A stretch of DNA of 64,000 bases, taken from contig JAAYUD010000062.1 of NCBI GenBank assembly GCA_012517855.1, positions 1-64,000 on the forward strand. Reading direction: 5' to 3'. Position 1 is the stretch's first letter, and every line of letters starts with the position of its first letter. The DNA comes from Bacteroidales bacterium (GTDB lineage: Bacteria > Bacteroidota > Bacteroidia > Bacteroidales > Bacteroidaceae). The position numbers and the translations under genes are program-made. The notes under the pieces are model-generated. The model was not told the DNA's origin. It searched no databases and saw only the letters and a list, made by a program, of their open reading frames with translations. Positions 28,640 through 37,330 of this stretch are shown one piece after another.

Positions 28640-29974
28640 TTATTTTTCAATTTGTGGTTTATTATTCAATAAAGTATCAAAATCTTCTTTCATATCTTCA
28701 AGTCGTTTAAAAAGCCCGTTTTTAACGCCCAGAAGTTCACCTTTTTTAGTCAATAACATAAAAGCGGGAAAAGACTCTCCGACTTGATATTTAGTCATAA
28801 TAGCGTCTCCTTCAATACTCTTTACATCAACATATACGTTGACAAACGATTTATTCAGATAATCGGCAACTTTATCATCACTAAACATGTAATCTATCAT
28901 ATATTTTGCTTGCCAACCCCCATCGGTAAGAAAGAGATGAATAGGGCGACGCAATTTTTGAGCCTTTTTAATCGCTTTCGTAAGATCTGCATTTTTCTCA
29001 AATTTTATTTTTGTCACGGGAATAGTAGCAGGCTCTGTAGACAAATTGGCCTGACGTTCTTTCTTTATCTTAGCAGAATATTCTCTTTGTTCACGTTGCA
29101 TTGTAAAATACCCATCTTCCTCGCCCATTGCAGCTTTCATCATTTTATCACAGAATTCGATAACAGGAGCATAGCCTGTAGATCTATTATATTCAGTTCC
29201 ATCCGAATTTAATATCAAATAAACAGGAAAAACATTAACTTTATATTTATCAAGAATTACTTTACCATCTGGATCTTCCTCTAGGTTGATTCGCAGATTG
29301 ATATACTGTTTATTCATAAAATTTCCAACGCGAGTATCTTTGAATGTTGTTTTTTCCATTCGCTCACATGCATAGCACCAAGATGTATAACAATCAATAA
29401 AGATACGTTTGTTTTCACGTTGAGCCTTAGCAAGAGCATCATTAAGCGACAACTGTTCGAAAACCAGTCCTTTTCCCTCATCATATATCGTATCTTTCTT
29501 CTGATTTTCTATTATTTGCTGCTCACTTTTACCATTCTCTTCGTTTTGACCCACATTTTTCTGTCCTTTTAAAACTTTTGATACTCTATTACAAAAAAGC
29601 TTTCCCAATGAAGACCCTGTAAAGCGACCAAGCTCTTTGCCATCAGCATTAAATATTATAAAAGTAGGAAAACAATCTACCTTAAATTTTTTCCCTAATT
29701 CAGGACCTTCCCCATGCTCCATATCAATTTTGACACTGACGAATTTAGGATTCATAAAGTCACCAACAGAATCCGTAGTAAAAATTTCGGTCGACATAAA
29801 ATGACAAGGACCACACCATTGTGTATAACAATCTACAAAAACATTTTTGTTTTCTTGTTTAGCCTTAGCCAAAGCTTGGGCGAATGTTCCTTTTTCAAAA
29901 ATGATGCCTTTTGTCTGCGACATCATAGACAAAGGAATAGATACTAAGATCAATAACACTAAATACTTTTTCAT
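28640..29974 (-). CDS. Multi-domain thioredoxin-like protein of the SusCD operon
   Basis: 444 residues with a signal peptide (about 1-19) and three thioredoxin-like repeats. Domain 1 has WCGPC (Trp53-Cys57), domain 2 has WCYAC (199-203), and domain 3 keeps the fold (IKKAQKLRRPIHLFLTDGGW) but has no CxxC. Domains 1 and 2 repeat each other closely (KGIIFEKGTFAQALAKAKQ against KGLVFEQLSLNDALAKAQR). It is first in the SusC-SusD-DUF4843-PKD operon. It probably handles disulfides in the periplasm, either in the ligand or in operon proteins. Confidence 0.85.
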   Translation of the reverse strand: MKKYLVLLILVSIPLSMMSQTKGIIFEKGTFAQALAKAKQENKNVFVDCYTQWCGPCHFMSTEIFTTDSVGDFMNPKFVSVKIDMEHGEGPELGKKFKVDCFPTFIIFNADGKELGRFTGSSLGKLFCNRVSKVLKGQKNVGQNEENGKSEQQIIENQKKDTIYDEGKGLVFEQLSLNDALAKAQRENKRIFIDCYTSWCYACERMEKTTFKDTRVGNFMNKQYINLRINLEEDPDGKVILDKYKVNVFPVYLILNSDGTEYNRSTGYAPVIEFCDKMMKAAMGEEDGYFTMQREQREYSAKIKKERQANLSTEPATIPVTKIKFEKNADLTKAIKKAQKLRRPIHLFLTDGGWQAKYMIDYMFSDDKVADYLNKSFVNVYVDVKSIEGDAIMTKYQVGESFPAFMLLTKKGELLGVKNGLFKRLEDMKEDFDTLLNNKPQIEK

Positions 29975-30005
29975 TTTACTCTTTTTAGTTTTTTGGGGAT
30001 TAATA

Positions 30006-30049
30006 TTTACCTAATAGTCGTTTAACACCCTCAAAAAAGGTACCCCATT
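30006..30049 (-). promoter_or_regulatory. Candidate ECF sigma target upstream of the thioredoxin-SusCD operon
   Basis: In the 128-base gap between the FecR gene and the thioredoxin-like gene, the minus strand reads GGGTACCTTTTTTGAGG followed by GTTAAACGACTATTAGG. It is the only distinctive block in the gap and has no TAnnTTTG box. Assigning it to the locus's own ECF sigma factor is inference. Confidence 0.3.
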
Positions 30050-30102
30050 ACTAAAAAAAGATTAAGTATTATTTATATTGATATAAAGCAACACAAAAAA
30101 AG

Positions 30103-31254
30103 CTATTGAATAATAATTGTATTACTTTCAAGTTTCACCGAAATATTATTCATTTTATTGAGTAGTTTCAATGCATATTCAAGACCGCTTTTACGATCAC
30201 AAAGATAGCGCAAACGGTAATTAAGCACTTTTTCATTTTTGAACACCACATTTACATTATACCAGCGGCCAAGACTCTGCATGATATCTACAAATGGAAC
30301 ATTATCGAAATAGAAGAAGCCATCCTTCCAATAAGTAATAGCATCCACATCAACATCCTTTACACGAATAGTACCATTTGATTTAACTAAAGCATCTTCT
30401 CCTGGTTTAATTCTAGTAAAATCACGATTTTTACTACTTTTTACCTCGACACTACCTTCAATCAGGGTAACATGAGAATCAACGCCTTGATAACTACAAA
30501 TATTAAACTCTGTGCCAAGAACTCGAGTTTGCATATTACCCGCCTGCACAATAAAAGGGTGACGTTTATCATGAGCGACTTTGAAATAAGCCTCACCATA
30601 TAAACGAACAACACGCTCTTTACCAACAAATACAGTAGGATATTCAATACGAGTTTCCGAATTGAGCCATACGATTGTACCATCGGCAAGCTGTAATTTA
30701 AAATCTTGCCCACGAGGAGTAGACAATACATGTATTTCTACTTTTCGAGCAGTTTTCGCATATTTCAATTCTAATGTATCCTTTCGATGGCTTAACGTCG
30801 TTCCCAAAGCTTTCAATGTGCCTGCTCCAAGATTATTATTAATAGATATATTCTGACCAGTAGACGTTCTGAGTGTTATTTGCTGAGCATTGTGGCTGGC
30901 AGTACACACTGTTATTCCATCTTTTTGATATATTTTACCGAACCAAGAAAACAAGAAAATCAATAAAAAAGATGCTGCCATACCAATGATACCTCCCCAT
31001 ACAAAACGATTGGAAAAGCGGTGTACAGAATGTTTCGCATAAAATCGATTCCACTCCGTATCTACATCGGGAACTAAAAAAGCAGATTCCTGACGAACAG
31101 CATCTTTACAATCGGTTATGTCTTTCAACATTCCGATCGCTTCTTTATTGTTCGATAAACCATCAAGCTCTTCGCGCGTTATGCTCGAAGGATCTTCCAG
31201 TATATCCAACAATTGCTCTAAAGCCTCATCCTCTTTTAATTCTTTCTCATCCAT
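30103..31254 (-). CDS. FecR family anti-sigma factor
   Basis: 383 residues: a cytoplasmic N-terminal part (about 1-83) that would bind the sigma factor, one membrane helix (about 84-107, GGIIGMAASFLLIFLFSW), a periplasmic FecR domain (about 165-275, TPRGQDFKLQLADGTIVWLN) and a C-terminal DUF4974 domain (about 310-383). It should relay the state of the STN-bearing SusC to the ECF sigma factor. It starts 9 bases after the sigma gene. Confidence 0.95.
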   Translation of the reverse strand: MDEKELKEDEALEQLLDILEDPSSITREELDGLSNNKEAIGMLKDITDCKDAVRQESAFLVPDVDTEWNRFYAKHSVHRFSNRFVWGGIIGMAASFLLIFLFSWFGKIYQKDGITVCTASHNAQQITLRTSTGQNISINNNLGAGTLKALGTTLSHRKDTLELKYAKTARKVEIHVLSTPRGQDFKLQLADGTIVWLNSETRIEYPTVFVGKERVVRLYGEAYFKVAHDKRHPFIVQAGNMQTRVLGTEFNICSYQGVDSHVTLIEGSVEVKSSKNRDFTRIKPGEDALVKSNGTIRVKDVDVDAITYWKDGFFYFDNVPFVDIMQSLGRWYNVNVVFKNEKVLNYRLRYLCDRKSGLEYALKLLNKMNNISVKLESNTIIIQ

Positions 31255-31263
31255 ATATGTCGG

Positions 31264-31797
31264 TTATTTATCTGTTGACGTATTAATATCCAAATTGTAT
31301 ACCCTTGAGTCATCTCTTTTAACAATATTTTCACGAATATTTTTCAAAGCTTGTACAATGTGCTTTTTTACAGCACTTTCACTAATTTCCAAATCAGCTG
31401 CGACCTCTTTGTATTTCTTTTTGTTAATATAACATTCTTCCAATATCAAACGAGTTTTAGGAGTAAGTTGATCCATCAATTTACGGATCAAAGCGACGCG
31501 TTCATCAACTTCTTCAGGCAGTTCTTCTTCGCTCATCATATTAATATAAAACTCAGCATATTTTTGGTGAACCACCTGATGACGAATATAATCGATGCAT
31601 TCATTACGAAGGAAAGAATAAATGTAATTTTTCAAGTTCTCTATTTCATTATTCTTATAGAACTTCCATGCATATTCAAAAGCATCACTCACAATATCCC
31701 GACACACTTCTCTATCGTCTATATAACGAAGTGCGAAATAATAAAATTTAGAATAATTCTCTTTAAAGAAATGTTCAAAATCAGTTAACTCTCTCAA
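31264..31797 (-). CDS. RNA polymerase ECF-type sigma-70 factor
   Basis: 177 residues. Region 2 (YYFALRYIDDREVCRDIVSDAFEYAWKFY) is followed by region 4 with a helix-turn-helix (ACEYINKKKYKEVAADLEI-like segment ending SESAVKKHIVQAL). This is the Bacteroidota ECF group paired with FecR. It likely drives the thioredoxin-SusC-SusD operon downstream. It is transcribed divergently from perR. Confidence 0.95.
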   Translation of the reverse strand: MRELTDFEHFFKENYSKFYYFALRYIDDREVCRDIVSDAFEYAWKFYKNNEIENLKNYIYSFLRNECIDYIRHQVVHQKYAEFYINMMSEEELPEEVDERVALIRKLMDQLTPKTRLILEECYINKKKYKEVAADLEISESAVKKHIVQALKNIRENIVKRDDSRVYNLDINTSTDK

Positions 31798-31920
31798 GAT
31801 TTTGGGTTTAATGTATTTATCAATCTATTTTAATGGGCCAAAAATAAGAATTATATTTCAAAGTAATGGCAACTCTAAGAAAACTATTTTTCATTTTTCT
31901 AAAAAAAATGCCAACTTTAT

Positions 31921-31951
31921 TTGGCAATTACATTTATTCATTCTACTTTTG
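31921..31951 (+). promoter_or_regulatory. Promoter for perR-rubrerythrin
   Basis: TTG at 31921-31923, a 20-base spacer and TACTTTTG at 31944-31951. It lies inside any longer upstream reading frame and so fixes the perR start at 32000. Confidence 0.65.
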
Positions 31952-31999
31952 CACCAGATTAATATTTGTAATGAATACAAATTTAGAATAATTACCAAT

Positions 32000-32431
32000 A
32001 TGAATACATTTGAATATTTACTCGAACACAACATTAAGCCTTCGGTACAAAGGATGGCTATAATGGGCTACTTGGATAGCCATCGCACCCACCCTACTGC
32101 CGATGAAATATTCAATGCATTATCACCGACTATTCCAACATTATCAAAAACAACAATATATAATACACTAAAACTTTTTGTCCAACAAGGAGTCGCCCAA
32201 AGTATTAGTATTGACGAGAAAAACGAACATTTCGATGCAAACACTGCAGTTCACGCTCATTTTTTATGTCGTAAATGCAATAAGATATACGACGCCTTCA
32301 TTAAATCAAAAAAACTTCCTGGAGAAACGGAACTTAAAGAAGAAGGACATAAAATTGATGAAGCCTATATATATTATAGAGGCCTATGCAGAGAATGTAT
32401 GGAAAAGGAATTAAACAAGCAGAATAATTAA
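32000..32431 (+). CDS. Fur family transcription regulator, PerR-like
   Basis: 143 residues from the ATG at 32000 (MNTFEYLLEHNIKPSVQRM). The frame is open back to 31802, but the promoter at 31921-31951 and family length place the start here. The winged helix (HPTADEIFNAL, LSKTTIYNTLKLF) is followed by the metal site HAHFLCRKC and a second CREC pair that holds structural zinc. A rubrerythrin gene follows 44 bases later. That pairing is typical of peroxide-sensing PerR rather than Fur. Confidence 0.9.
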   Translation: MNTFEYLLEHNIKPSVQRMAIMGYLDSHRTHPTADEIFNALSPTIPTLSKTTIYNTLKLFVQQGVAQSISIDEKNEHFDANTAVHAHFLCRKCNKIYDAFIKSKKLPGETELKEEGHKIDEAYIYYRGLCRECMEKELNKQNN

Positions 32432-32475
32432 ATATATAGTAAACATAAAGTTTAACGTATTAAAAAATAAAGAAA

Positions 32476-33036
32476 ATGAAAAAATTTAGATGTAGTGTAT
32501 GTGGTTATGTTTTTGAAGGTGATGAAGCTCCAGAAAAATGCCCTGTTTGCAAAGCTCCAGCAAATAAATTTGTAGAAGTTTCTGACGAACAAGGTGGCGC
32601 ATTAACATTTGCAGATGAGCATGTTGTTGGCGTAGCCAAAGGATGTGATGAAGAAATGATTCAGGATTTGAATGCCCATTGGATGGGCGAGTGTTCCGAG
32701 GTCGGAATGTATTTGGCTATGAGCCGACAAGCCGACCGTGAGGGATACCCCGAAATAGCAGAAGCGTTTAAACGCTATGCTTTCGAAGAAGCAGAACATG
32801 CATCAAAATTTGCCGAGTTATTGGGTGACGTTGTTTGGGATACAAAGACTAATCTCGAAAAACGTATGATGGCAGAACAAGGTGCATGCGAAGACAAAAA
32901 GCGTATTGCAACTCGTGCAAAGCAACTCAATTTGGATGCTATTCACGATACTGTTCACGAAATGGCAAGAGACGAAGCTCGTCATGGTAAAGGATTTGAA
33001 GGATTATACAATCGTTATTTCGGTAAGAAGAAATAA
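32476..33036 (+). CDS. Rubrerythrin with N-terminal rubredoxin domain (reverse type)
   Basis: 186 residues. Here the rubredoxin-like domain comes first (Cys6, Cys9, Cys22, Cys25: CSVCGY and CPVCKAP). The ferritin-like four-helix domain follows, with diiron ligands in MGECSE, FEEAEHA and ARDEARHG. Classic rubrerythrin has the opposite order. The enzyme reduces hydrogen peroxide in anaerobes. It is very probably cotranscribed with perR and repressed by it. Confidence 0.95.
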   Translation: MKKFRCSVCGYVFEGDEAPEKCPVCKAPANKFVEVSDEQGGALTFADEHVVGVAKGCDEEMIQDLNAHWMGECSEVGMYLAMSRQADREGYPEIAEAFKRYAFEEAEHASKFAELLGDVVWDTKTNLEKRMMAEQGACEDKKRIATRAKQLNLDAIHDTVHEMARDEARHGKGFEGLYNRYFGKKK

Positions 33037-33046
33037 CTAAAGAGCT

Positions 33047-33110
33047 ATTCCCGCGACAACTTACAAAAAGATTTTCAATAGGGGTAAGTTTCGCGGGAAT
33101 ACTGTTTTTT
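33047..33110 (+). terminator. Terminator of perR-rubrerythrin
   Basis: ATTCCCGCGA (33047-33056) pairs with TCGCGGGAAT (33091-33100), extended by AACTTAC/GTAAGTT, followed by a run of six T at 33105-33110. Confidence 0.8.
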
Positions 33111-33156
33111 ATCCGACATATATTATAGTCTTAAAGAGAATAAGTCAAAACATAAA

Positions 33157-34041
33157 TTATTCAGATGATTTGTTCCGTAATTTATCCAACCAATCATCCT
33201 TAAAGATAAACGATTTTGGAAGAGGCATTTGATAAATTGAATTTCTCAAAAGAACTCCAAAGTCATTTAAGTTTTTATATTTCAATTGTTCCTCAACGGT
33301 TATTATCGATCCTATTCCTATCCTAGGCAACTGCTTCTTTTTATTAAAAACCTCGTAAGGCATCCTCAATAACCTTATTCGCCAATCAATTAGTCCTAAA
33401 AAATAAAAGAAAAATGAATTTTCATCAAAGAAACGAATAGGCAATACTGGCACCTTTGCCCTCTTTATTATCTTTATCACATTTTTTTGCCACTCTCTAT
33501 CTTCGATGCATCGATCTTTTATACAAAAATTAGAGACTGCACCGGCAGGAAAAAAGCCCATAGGATGCCCTTTGTGCAAATGCATCAACGTATCTCTCAC
33601 ACCATTGATATTAGTAGATTTTATTTCTTTCTGTTTATCATCAACTCTTGGAATCACTGAAATAAAATTCTCATCCATTGCTTTTATGAGCGACAATATC
33701 TTATTAACCATCACCTTATAATCAGGGCGCAAAGTTGCCATCAGATCAATCAACATAATCCCATCCAATCCACCATACGGATGATTGGATATAGTAATAA
33801 AAGGACCAGTCAAAAGTTGATTCAGGGAATCAGCATTTCCTATTCTATAGCGAACACCAACATACTCTAGCAAGGTACTCGCAAATTTTGCGCCACTATA
33901 TTTTGCCGAATAGCTATAGGCTTCGTTTACTCTATCCAAAGAAAAAATGTGCATCATCTTCTGCGCCAACCAACGCCCCGTATGCCCACGAAAAATTAAA
34001 GATATTTTTTCAAAATCATCTACATCTACAATCTTTTCCAC
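33157..34041 (-). CDS. Lysophospholipid-type acyltransferase
   Basis: 294 residues. The catalytic motif is NHPYGGLD (His87 and Asp93), with five residues between His and Asp where PlsC-type enzymes have four. This variant is seen in Bacteroidota acyltransferases. Later blocks are FFPAGAVSNF (the FPEG-like motif) and VPVLPIRFF. It probably acylates a lipid or lysolipid at the inner membrane. It lies 55 bases downstream of a CDP-alcohol phosphatidyltransferase gene, same strand, so a shared lipid pathway is likely. Confidence 0.82.
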   Translation of the reverse strand: MEKIVDVDDFEKISLIFRGHTGRWLAQKMMHIFSLDRVNEAYSYSAKYSGAKFASTLLEYVGVRYRIGNADSLNQLLTGPFITISNHPYGGLDGIMLIDLMATLRPDYKVMVNKILSLIKAMDENFISVIPRVDDKQKEIKSTNINGVRDTLMHLHKGHPMGFFPAGAVSNFCIKDRCIEDREWQKNVIKIIKRAKVPVLPIRFFDENSFFFYFLGLIDWRIRLLRMPYEVFNKKKQLPRIGIGSIITVEEQLKYKNLNDFGVLLRNSIYQMPLPKSFIFKDDWLDKLRNKSSE

Positions 34042-34096
34042 CTATGTATTATTTTACTGACAATATAATATATTAAAAATAAATAATTAATTCATA

Positions 34097-34810
34097 CTAC
34101 AGACTCGTATGAGAATCGACTAAAGAATTTTCTTTTTCTTTTTGATCTCTCATGGAGGCAGCTTTTAATAATTTCACCGTTTCAATCAAATTCGAAATAA
34201 AAATACATGCACATGCTACCATAGCAAAATAAATAATCGAACCTTGAATAAAAACTTCCATAATTAGTATTATTGAAATAATGATTCGTACTTCCGTTGG
34301 ACCTATCATGCCACAATCGATAGAATATTTATCTGTTATTTTATATCGAAGTAATGCGGTAATCATTTCCCAACCGTACATCACAACAAAGAAAAGACCT
34401 AATAATTCGGCAAGCCCCTTTGCATATATCACAAAACCGAAACCTATAAGAATCGTCGTTATCCAATCTACCGTAATATCCAATGAGAATCCATACCATT
34501 TTCGGGGCGCATTCCGATAGTATGCCAGTCTCCCATCTAATGAGTCGCCAAACCAATTGACCAAAAAGCCGAATATTCCCAACAGAAGTAAATACCTGTC
34601 TACATATAAAGCTAAAACAAAACTCAAGGAAGTGATTACCCCACCTAAAAAACCGATTGCAGTAAGCATATCCGATGTAACACAAGCAGGTACACGACAC
34701 ACCAAAAAGGCCAAAGCCTTTTGCTCCTGCTTTTTAAGAAGATTGGTTCTGTGCCTCCCTTGGGATATTATACATAACGTTTCAACAGTTTTTTCTAATA
34801 TTTTTTTCAT
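34097..34810 (-). CDS. CDP-alcohol phosphatidyltransferase family protein
   Basis: 237 residues with about six membrane helices. The family motif is present as Asp89, Asp92-Gly93, Gly107, Asp111 and Asp115 (GDSLDGRLAYYRN and GFSLDITVD). The usual DGxxAR is DGRLAY, so the conserved Arg is shifted or replaced. These enzymes move a phosphatidyl group from CDP-diacylglycerol to an alcohol. The acceptor is unknown; the neighbouring acyltransferase suggests an unusual phospholipid. Confidence 0.85.
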   Translation of the reverse strand: MKKILEKTVETLCIISQGRHRTNLLKKQEQKALAFLVCRVPACVTSDMLTAIGFLGGVITSLSFVLALYVDRYLLLLGIFGFLVNWFGDSLDGRLAYYRNAPRKWYGFSLDITVDWITTILIGFGFVIYAKGLAELLGLFFVVMYGWEMITALLRYKITDKYSIDCGMIGPTEVRIIISIILIMEVFIQGSIIYFAMVACACIFISNLIETVKLLKAASMRDQKEKENSLVDSHTSL

Positions 34811-34937
34811 ACCAGTGCAGCATTTGCAATTGAATACTACAAAGTTAAATAAAAACAGAGAAAATCATAGTGATTATTTAGACAAAAAATAATTGGATTT
34901 TTAACGCACTACCGCAATAACTTACAAAAATTGTAGC

Positions 34938-34945
34938 TACATTTG
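34938..34945 (+). promoter_or_regulatory. -7 box for the thioredoxin-like gene
   Basis: TACATTTG, 18 bases before the ATG at 34964. The -33 element is not convincing. Confidence 0.4.
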
Positions 34946-34963
34946 TAGCAAAATGAACGACTT

Positions 34964-35437
34964 ATGAAACAAAGAATAGGTATCATAGGAATACTCTTTT
35001 TTATCAGTTGTTGCTTTTCTGCTAAAGCACAAGCGTTAGATAGTACGATGATCGATACGATATCGACCCAAATGCTCGTCAAAGAAATGACATGCCGTTC
35101 GTTCATTAAAGAAATATACGACTACCGCCGGCGTTCTACCCCGTGGCTATACAAAGGAAAACACCCTGCCCTATTGGTCGTTTATGCCAATTGGTGTAGC
35201 CCATGCCGCAGAATGACACCCATTATTAACAAGCTTGCAGCCGAATTTGATGGGAAAATAAAATTCTATCGCATAAATGCCGACAACGAAAAAGACTTAG
35301 CCTTATTTTTAAAAGCCACCTACATCCCTTTATTTGTTTTTGTTCCACTCAGAGAAGAGCCCATAAAATGTAGTGGAACGATGGCCGAAGAGACTCTACG
35401 CGCAAAACTCAAAGAATTAATTTTAAATAGCAAATAA
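34964..35437 (+). CDS. Secreted thioredoxin family protein
   Basis: 157 residues: signal peptide (about 1-24, GILFFISCCFSAKAQA) and one thioredoxin domain with WCSPC (VVYANWCSPCRRM). The cis-Pro loop is TYIPLFVFV. It probably reduces or isomerises disulfides in the periplasm. It stands alone, divergent from the lipid genes, and is unrelated in arrangement to the three-domain protein at 28640. Confidence 0.9.
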   Translation: MKQRIGIIGILFFISCCFSAKAQALDSTMIDTISTQMLVKEMTCRSFIKEIYDYRRRSTPWLYKGKHPALLVVYANWCSPCRRMTPIINKLAAEFDGKIKFYRINADNEKDLALFLKATYIPLFVFVPLREEPIKCSGTMAEETLRAKLKELILNSK

Positions 35438-35700
35438 CCTATTCTCACATAAAAGAATCTTTCATCTTAAAATCAACTATACAGCACTTTTTATCTCCTT
35501 TTCCAAATGGCCCATACCACAAATATTTCCATCTTTCCTGTTATTGTCTCAATCAGCACACAAATCGTATCAATATTACAAACGATATAAAATTGATGAA
35601 AGCATGTTTCTTTTCGATTACATTTATATTAATAATACAATAAAAAGAAATAAAAGGAAATAATATATCTCATTATCGAAACATATTAAAATGTTTTTCA
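35438..35700. other. Non-coding stretch before the phosphodiesterase gene
   Basis: AT-rich, with no supportable gene, terminator or repeat, apart from the promoter box that follows at 35701. Confidence 0.4.
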
Positions 35701-35708
35701 TATCTTTG
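35701..35708 (+). promoter_or_regulatory. -7 box for the phosphodiesterase gene
   Basis: TATCTTTG, 62 bases before the ATG at 35771. No TTG at the -33 spacing. Confidence 0.45.
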
Positions 35709-35770
35709 CAGAGGTAATAAACTATTTATAAGCAATTATAAGAACTCCGAATTTTAATAACTGACATAAC

Positions 35771-36688
35771 ATGAAAATGCATTTTATTACTTTAAGCAAA
35801 CTCGCATCTTTGTTACTAATGACAACATTGATGGGAACACAATCTTTGTCTGGGCAGACAAAGAAAATCAATCGACTTGATTTTAAAACCGCTCAATATT
35901 TGAAAACTTATTTCAAATATACGGAAGGAAATCAAATAATTGTAAGTGGTCATCGTGGAGGAAACGAACCGGGCTTTCCGGAAAACAGCATCGAAGGGCT
36001 TCAAAATGTATTGACACAAATGCCTGCTATGTTCGAAATTGATCCAAGATTGACAAAAGATAGCGTCATTGTCTTGATGCACGATGCAACATTAGATCGT
36101 ACGACAACCGGAAAGGGAAAATTAAAAGACCACACATGGAAAGAATTACAGTCCATCCGCTTGAAAGATCATTCGGGAAAAGTAACAAACTGCAAGATTC
36201 CAACACTGGAAGCAGTTATTAAATGGAGCAAGGGTAAAACAATTGTCAACTTAGATAAGAAAGATGTTCCCATGTGGATGACAGCAGCTTTGATAAAAAA
36301 ACTTCATGGAGAACGTAATGTCATGTTGACGGTACACAATGGCGCCGAAGCTCGCTATTATTACGATAGGTTTCCCAATATCATGATGTCGGCTTTTGTT
36401 CGGAACACCAAAGAATATGAGGATATGTGCAGTGCGGGAGTACCATGGTCCAACATAATAGCCTATATAGGCACTTCTCTCAACGCTGAGAATCAAAAAA
36501 TATACGAGACTCTACATTCCAAAGGGGTACGGTGCATGATTAGTTTAGCTCCTACAGACGATAAATTAGCAACATCTACCGAACGGGCAGCAAAATATAA
36601 AGAGGAAATAGATACAAAGCCCGACATTATAGAATCAGATATTCCAACGGAAGTATGGAGAGCACTACAAACTTCCCTCAATAAATAA
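35771..36688 (+). CDS. Secreted glycerophosphodiester phosphodiesterase
   Basis: 305 residues with a signal peptide (about 1-29, ending in LSGQT). The GDPD core is clear: SGHRGGNEPGFPENSIEG (His and Arg of the HR motif), FEIDPRLTKDSVIVLMHD (metal and catalytic His) and LDRTTTGKG. It hydrolyses deacylated phospholipids to a glycerol phosphate and an alcohol in the periplasm. A glycerol-phosphate-type transporter and glycerol-1-phosphate dehydrogenase lie 3-6 kb away on the other strand, which may use its product. Confidence 0.92.
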   Translation: MKMHFITLSKLASLLLMTTLMGTQSLSGQTKKINRLDFKTAQYLKTYFKYTEGNQIIVSGHRGGNEPGFPENSIEGLQNVLTQMPAMFEIDPRLTKDSVIVLMHDATLDRTTTGKGKLKDHTWKELQSIRLKDHSGKVTNCKIPTLEAVIKWSKGKTIVNLDKKDVPMWMTAALIKKLHGERNVMLTVHNGAEARYYYDRFPNIMMSAFVRNTKEYEDMCSAGVPWSNIIAYIGTSLNAENQKIYETLHSKGVRCMISLAPTDDKLATSTERAAKYKEEIDTKPDIIESDIPTEVWRALQTSLNK

Positions 36689-36796
36689 ACGGCACATTGA
36701 CATCATAGAATTTAATTAGTAATTATAGGTTTGTATTGAATATTAGTATGCAAAAGAAGATGTATCCTTAATATATAGGGTTCCATCTGTTATTTT

Positions 36797-36831
36797 AGTA
36801 AAGTTCCGGCTTCTTTAGTCGGAACTTTACT
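36797..36831 (+). terminator. Hairpin downstream of the phosphodiesterase gene
   Basis: AGTAAAGTTCCG (36797-36808) and CGGAACTTTACT (36820-36831): a perfect 12-bp stem with an 11-base loop. The T-run is weak, but the position fits termination. Confidence 0.6.
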
Positions 36832-36987
36832 ACATATAGAGACATGCGATACGATACACTTTCCTGTTTTCGGCATCAAAGAGAAAGATTAAAATAAAAA
36901 CTGGAAATTTATAAAAGAGTGATCATTGTGACCCTGCTATTGTATATATTTTAGAATTGGCTTCACATTCGGTTTTGACATCCCTTA
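36832..36987. other. Non-coding stretch between hairpin and repeat element
   Basis: Nothing recognisable. The 642-base gap it belongs to holds the terminator at 36797, the repeat element at 36988 and the GH13 terminator at 37251. Confidence 0.4.
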
Positions 36988-37118
36988 AAAAACTAACGTA
37001 TGTCGCTGCCGTAACTAACGGATGTCGTAGAAAAAACTAACGTTAGTTATCAGGAACAACTAACGTTAGTTACCGCAGTAACATACGGAAGTTTTTACAG
37101 CGACATACGTTAGTTTTT
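36988..37118. repeat. Modular palindromic intergenic element, copy B
   Basis: Perfect 21-bp terminal arms (36988-37008 and 37098-37118) begin AAAAACTAACGTATGTCGC. Inside lie two copies of the palindrome AACTAACGTTAGTTA-type core, one GTAACTAACGGA and one ACATACGGAAG. Layout and words match the element at 4488-4622, but the inner modules are shuffled and not a simple copy. Confidence 0.75.
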
Positions 37119-37250
37119 CTCGTGTGATGAAATTGTCATCAATTACATTAAAATAGTTGTAGACTGCTGTAGTCTTATCCAAATCAATTATTGACAAGAT
37201 TTATTACTATAGACACAATGAGTCTTACTTTTAAAGTGGTATATAAAAGA

Positions 37251-37309
37251 ACTCTCCCGATAAAATGATCACTTTACTTCACCAGTAAATGATCACTTTA
37301 TCAAGAGAG
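37251..37309 (-). terminator. Terminator-like hairpin after the GH13 gene
   Basis: CTCTCCCGATAAAATGATCA is complementary, with small mismatches, to TGATCACTTTATCAAGAGAG across a short loop, and each arm contains TGATCA. It lies just beyond the GH13 stop codon on the minus strand. Confidence 0.5.
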
Positions 37310-37330
37310 AAAACAACATTCTATCCAAAC

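Noticed and set aside
31802-31999. N-terminal extension of the PerR-like regulator
   Set aside because: A good promoter lies inside the extension, the translated part is unlike any Fur N-terminus, and the ATG at 32000 gives the normal length.
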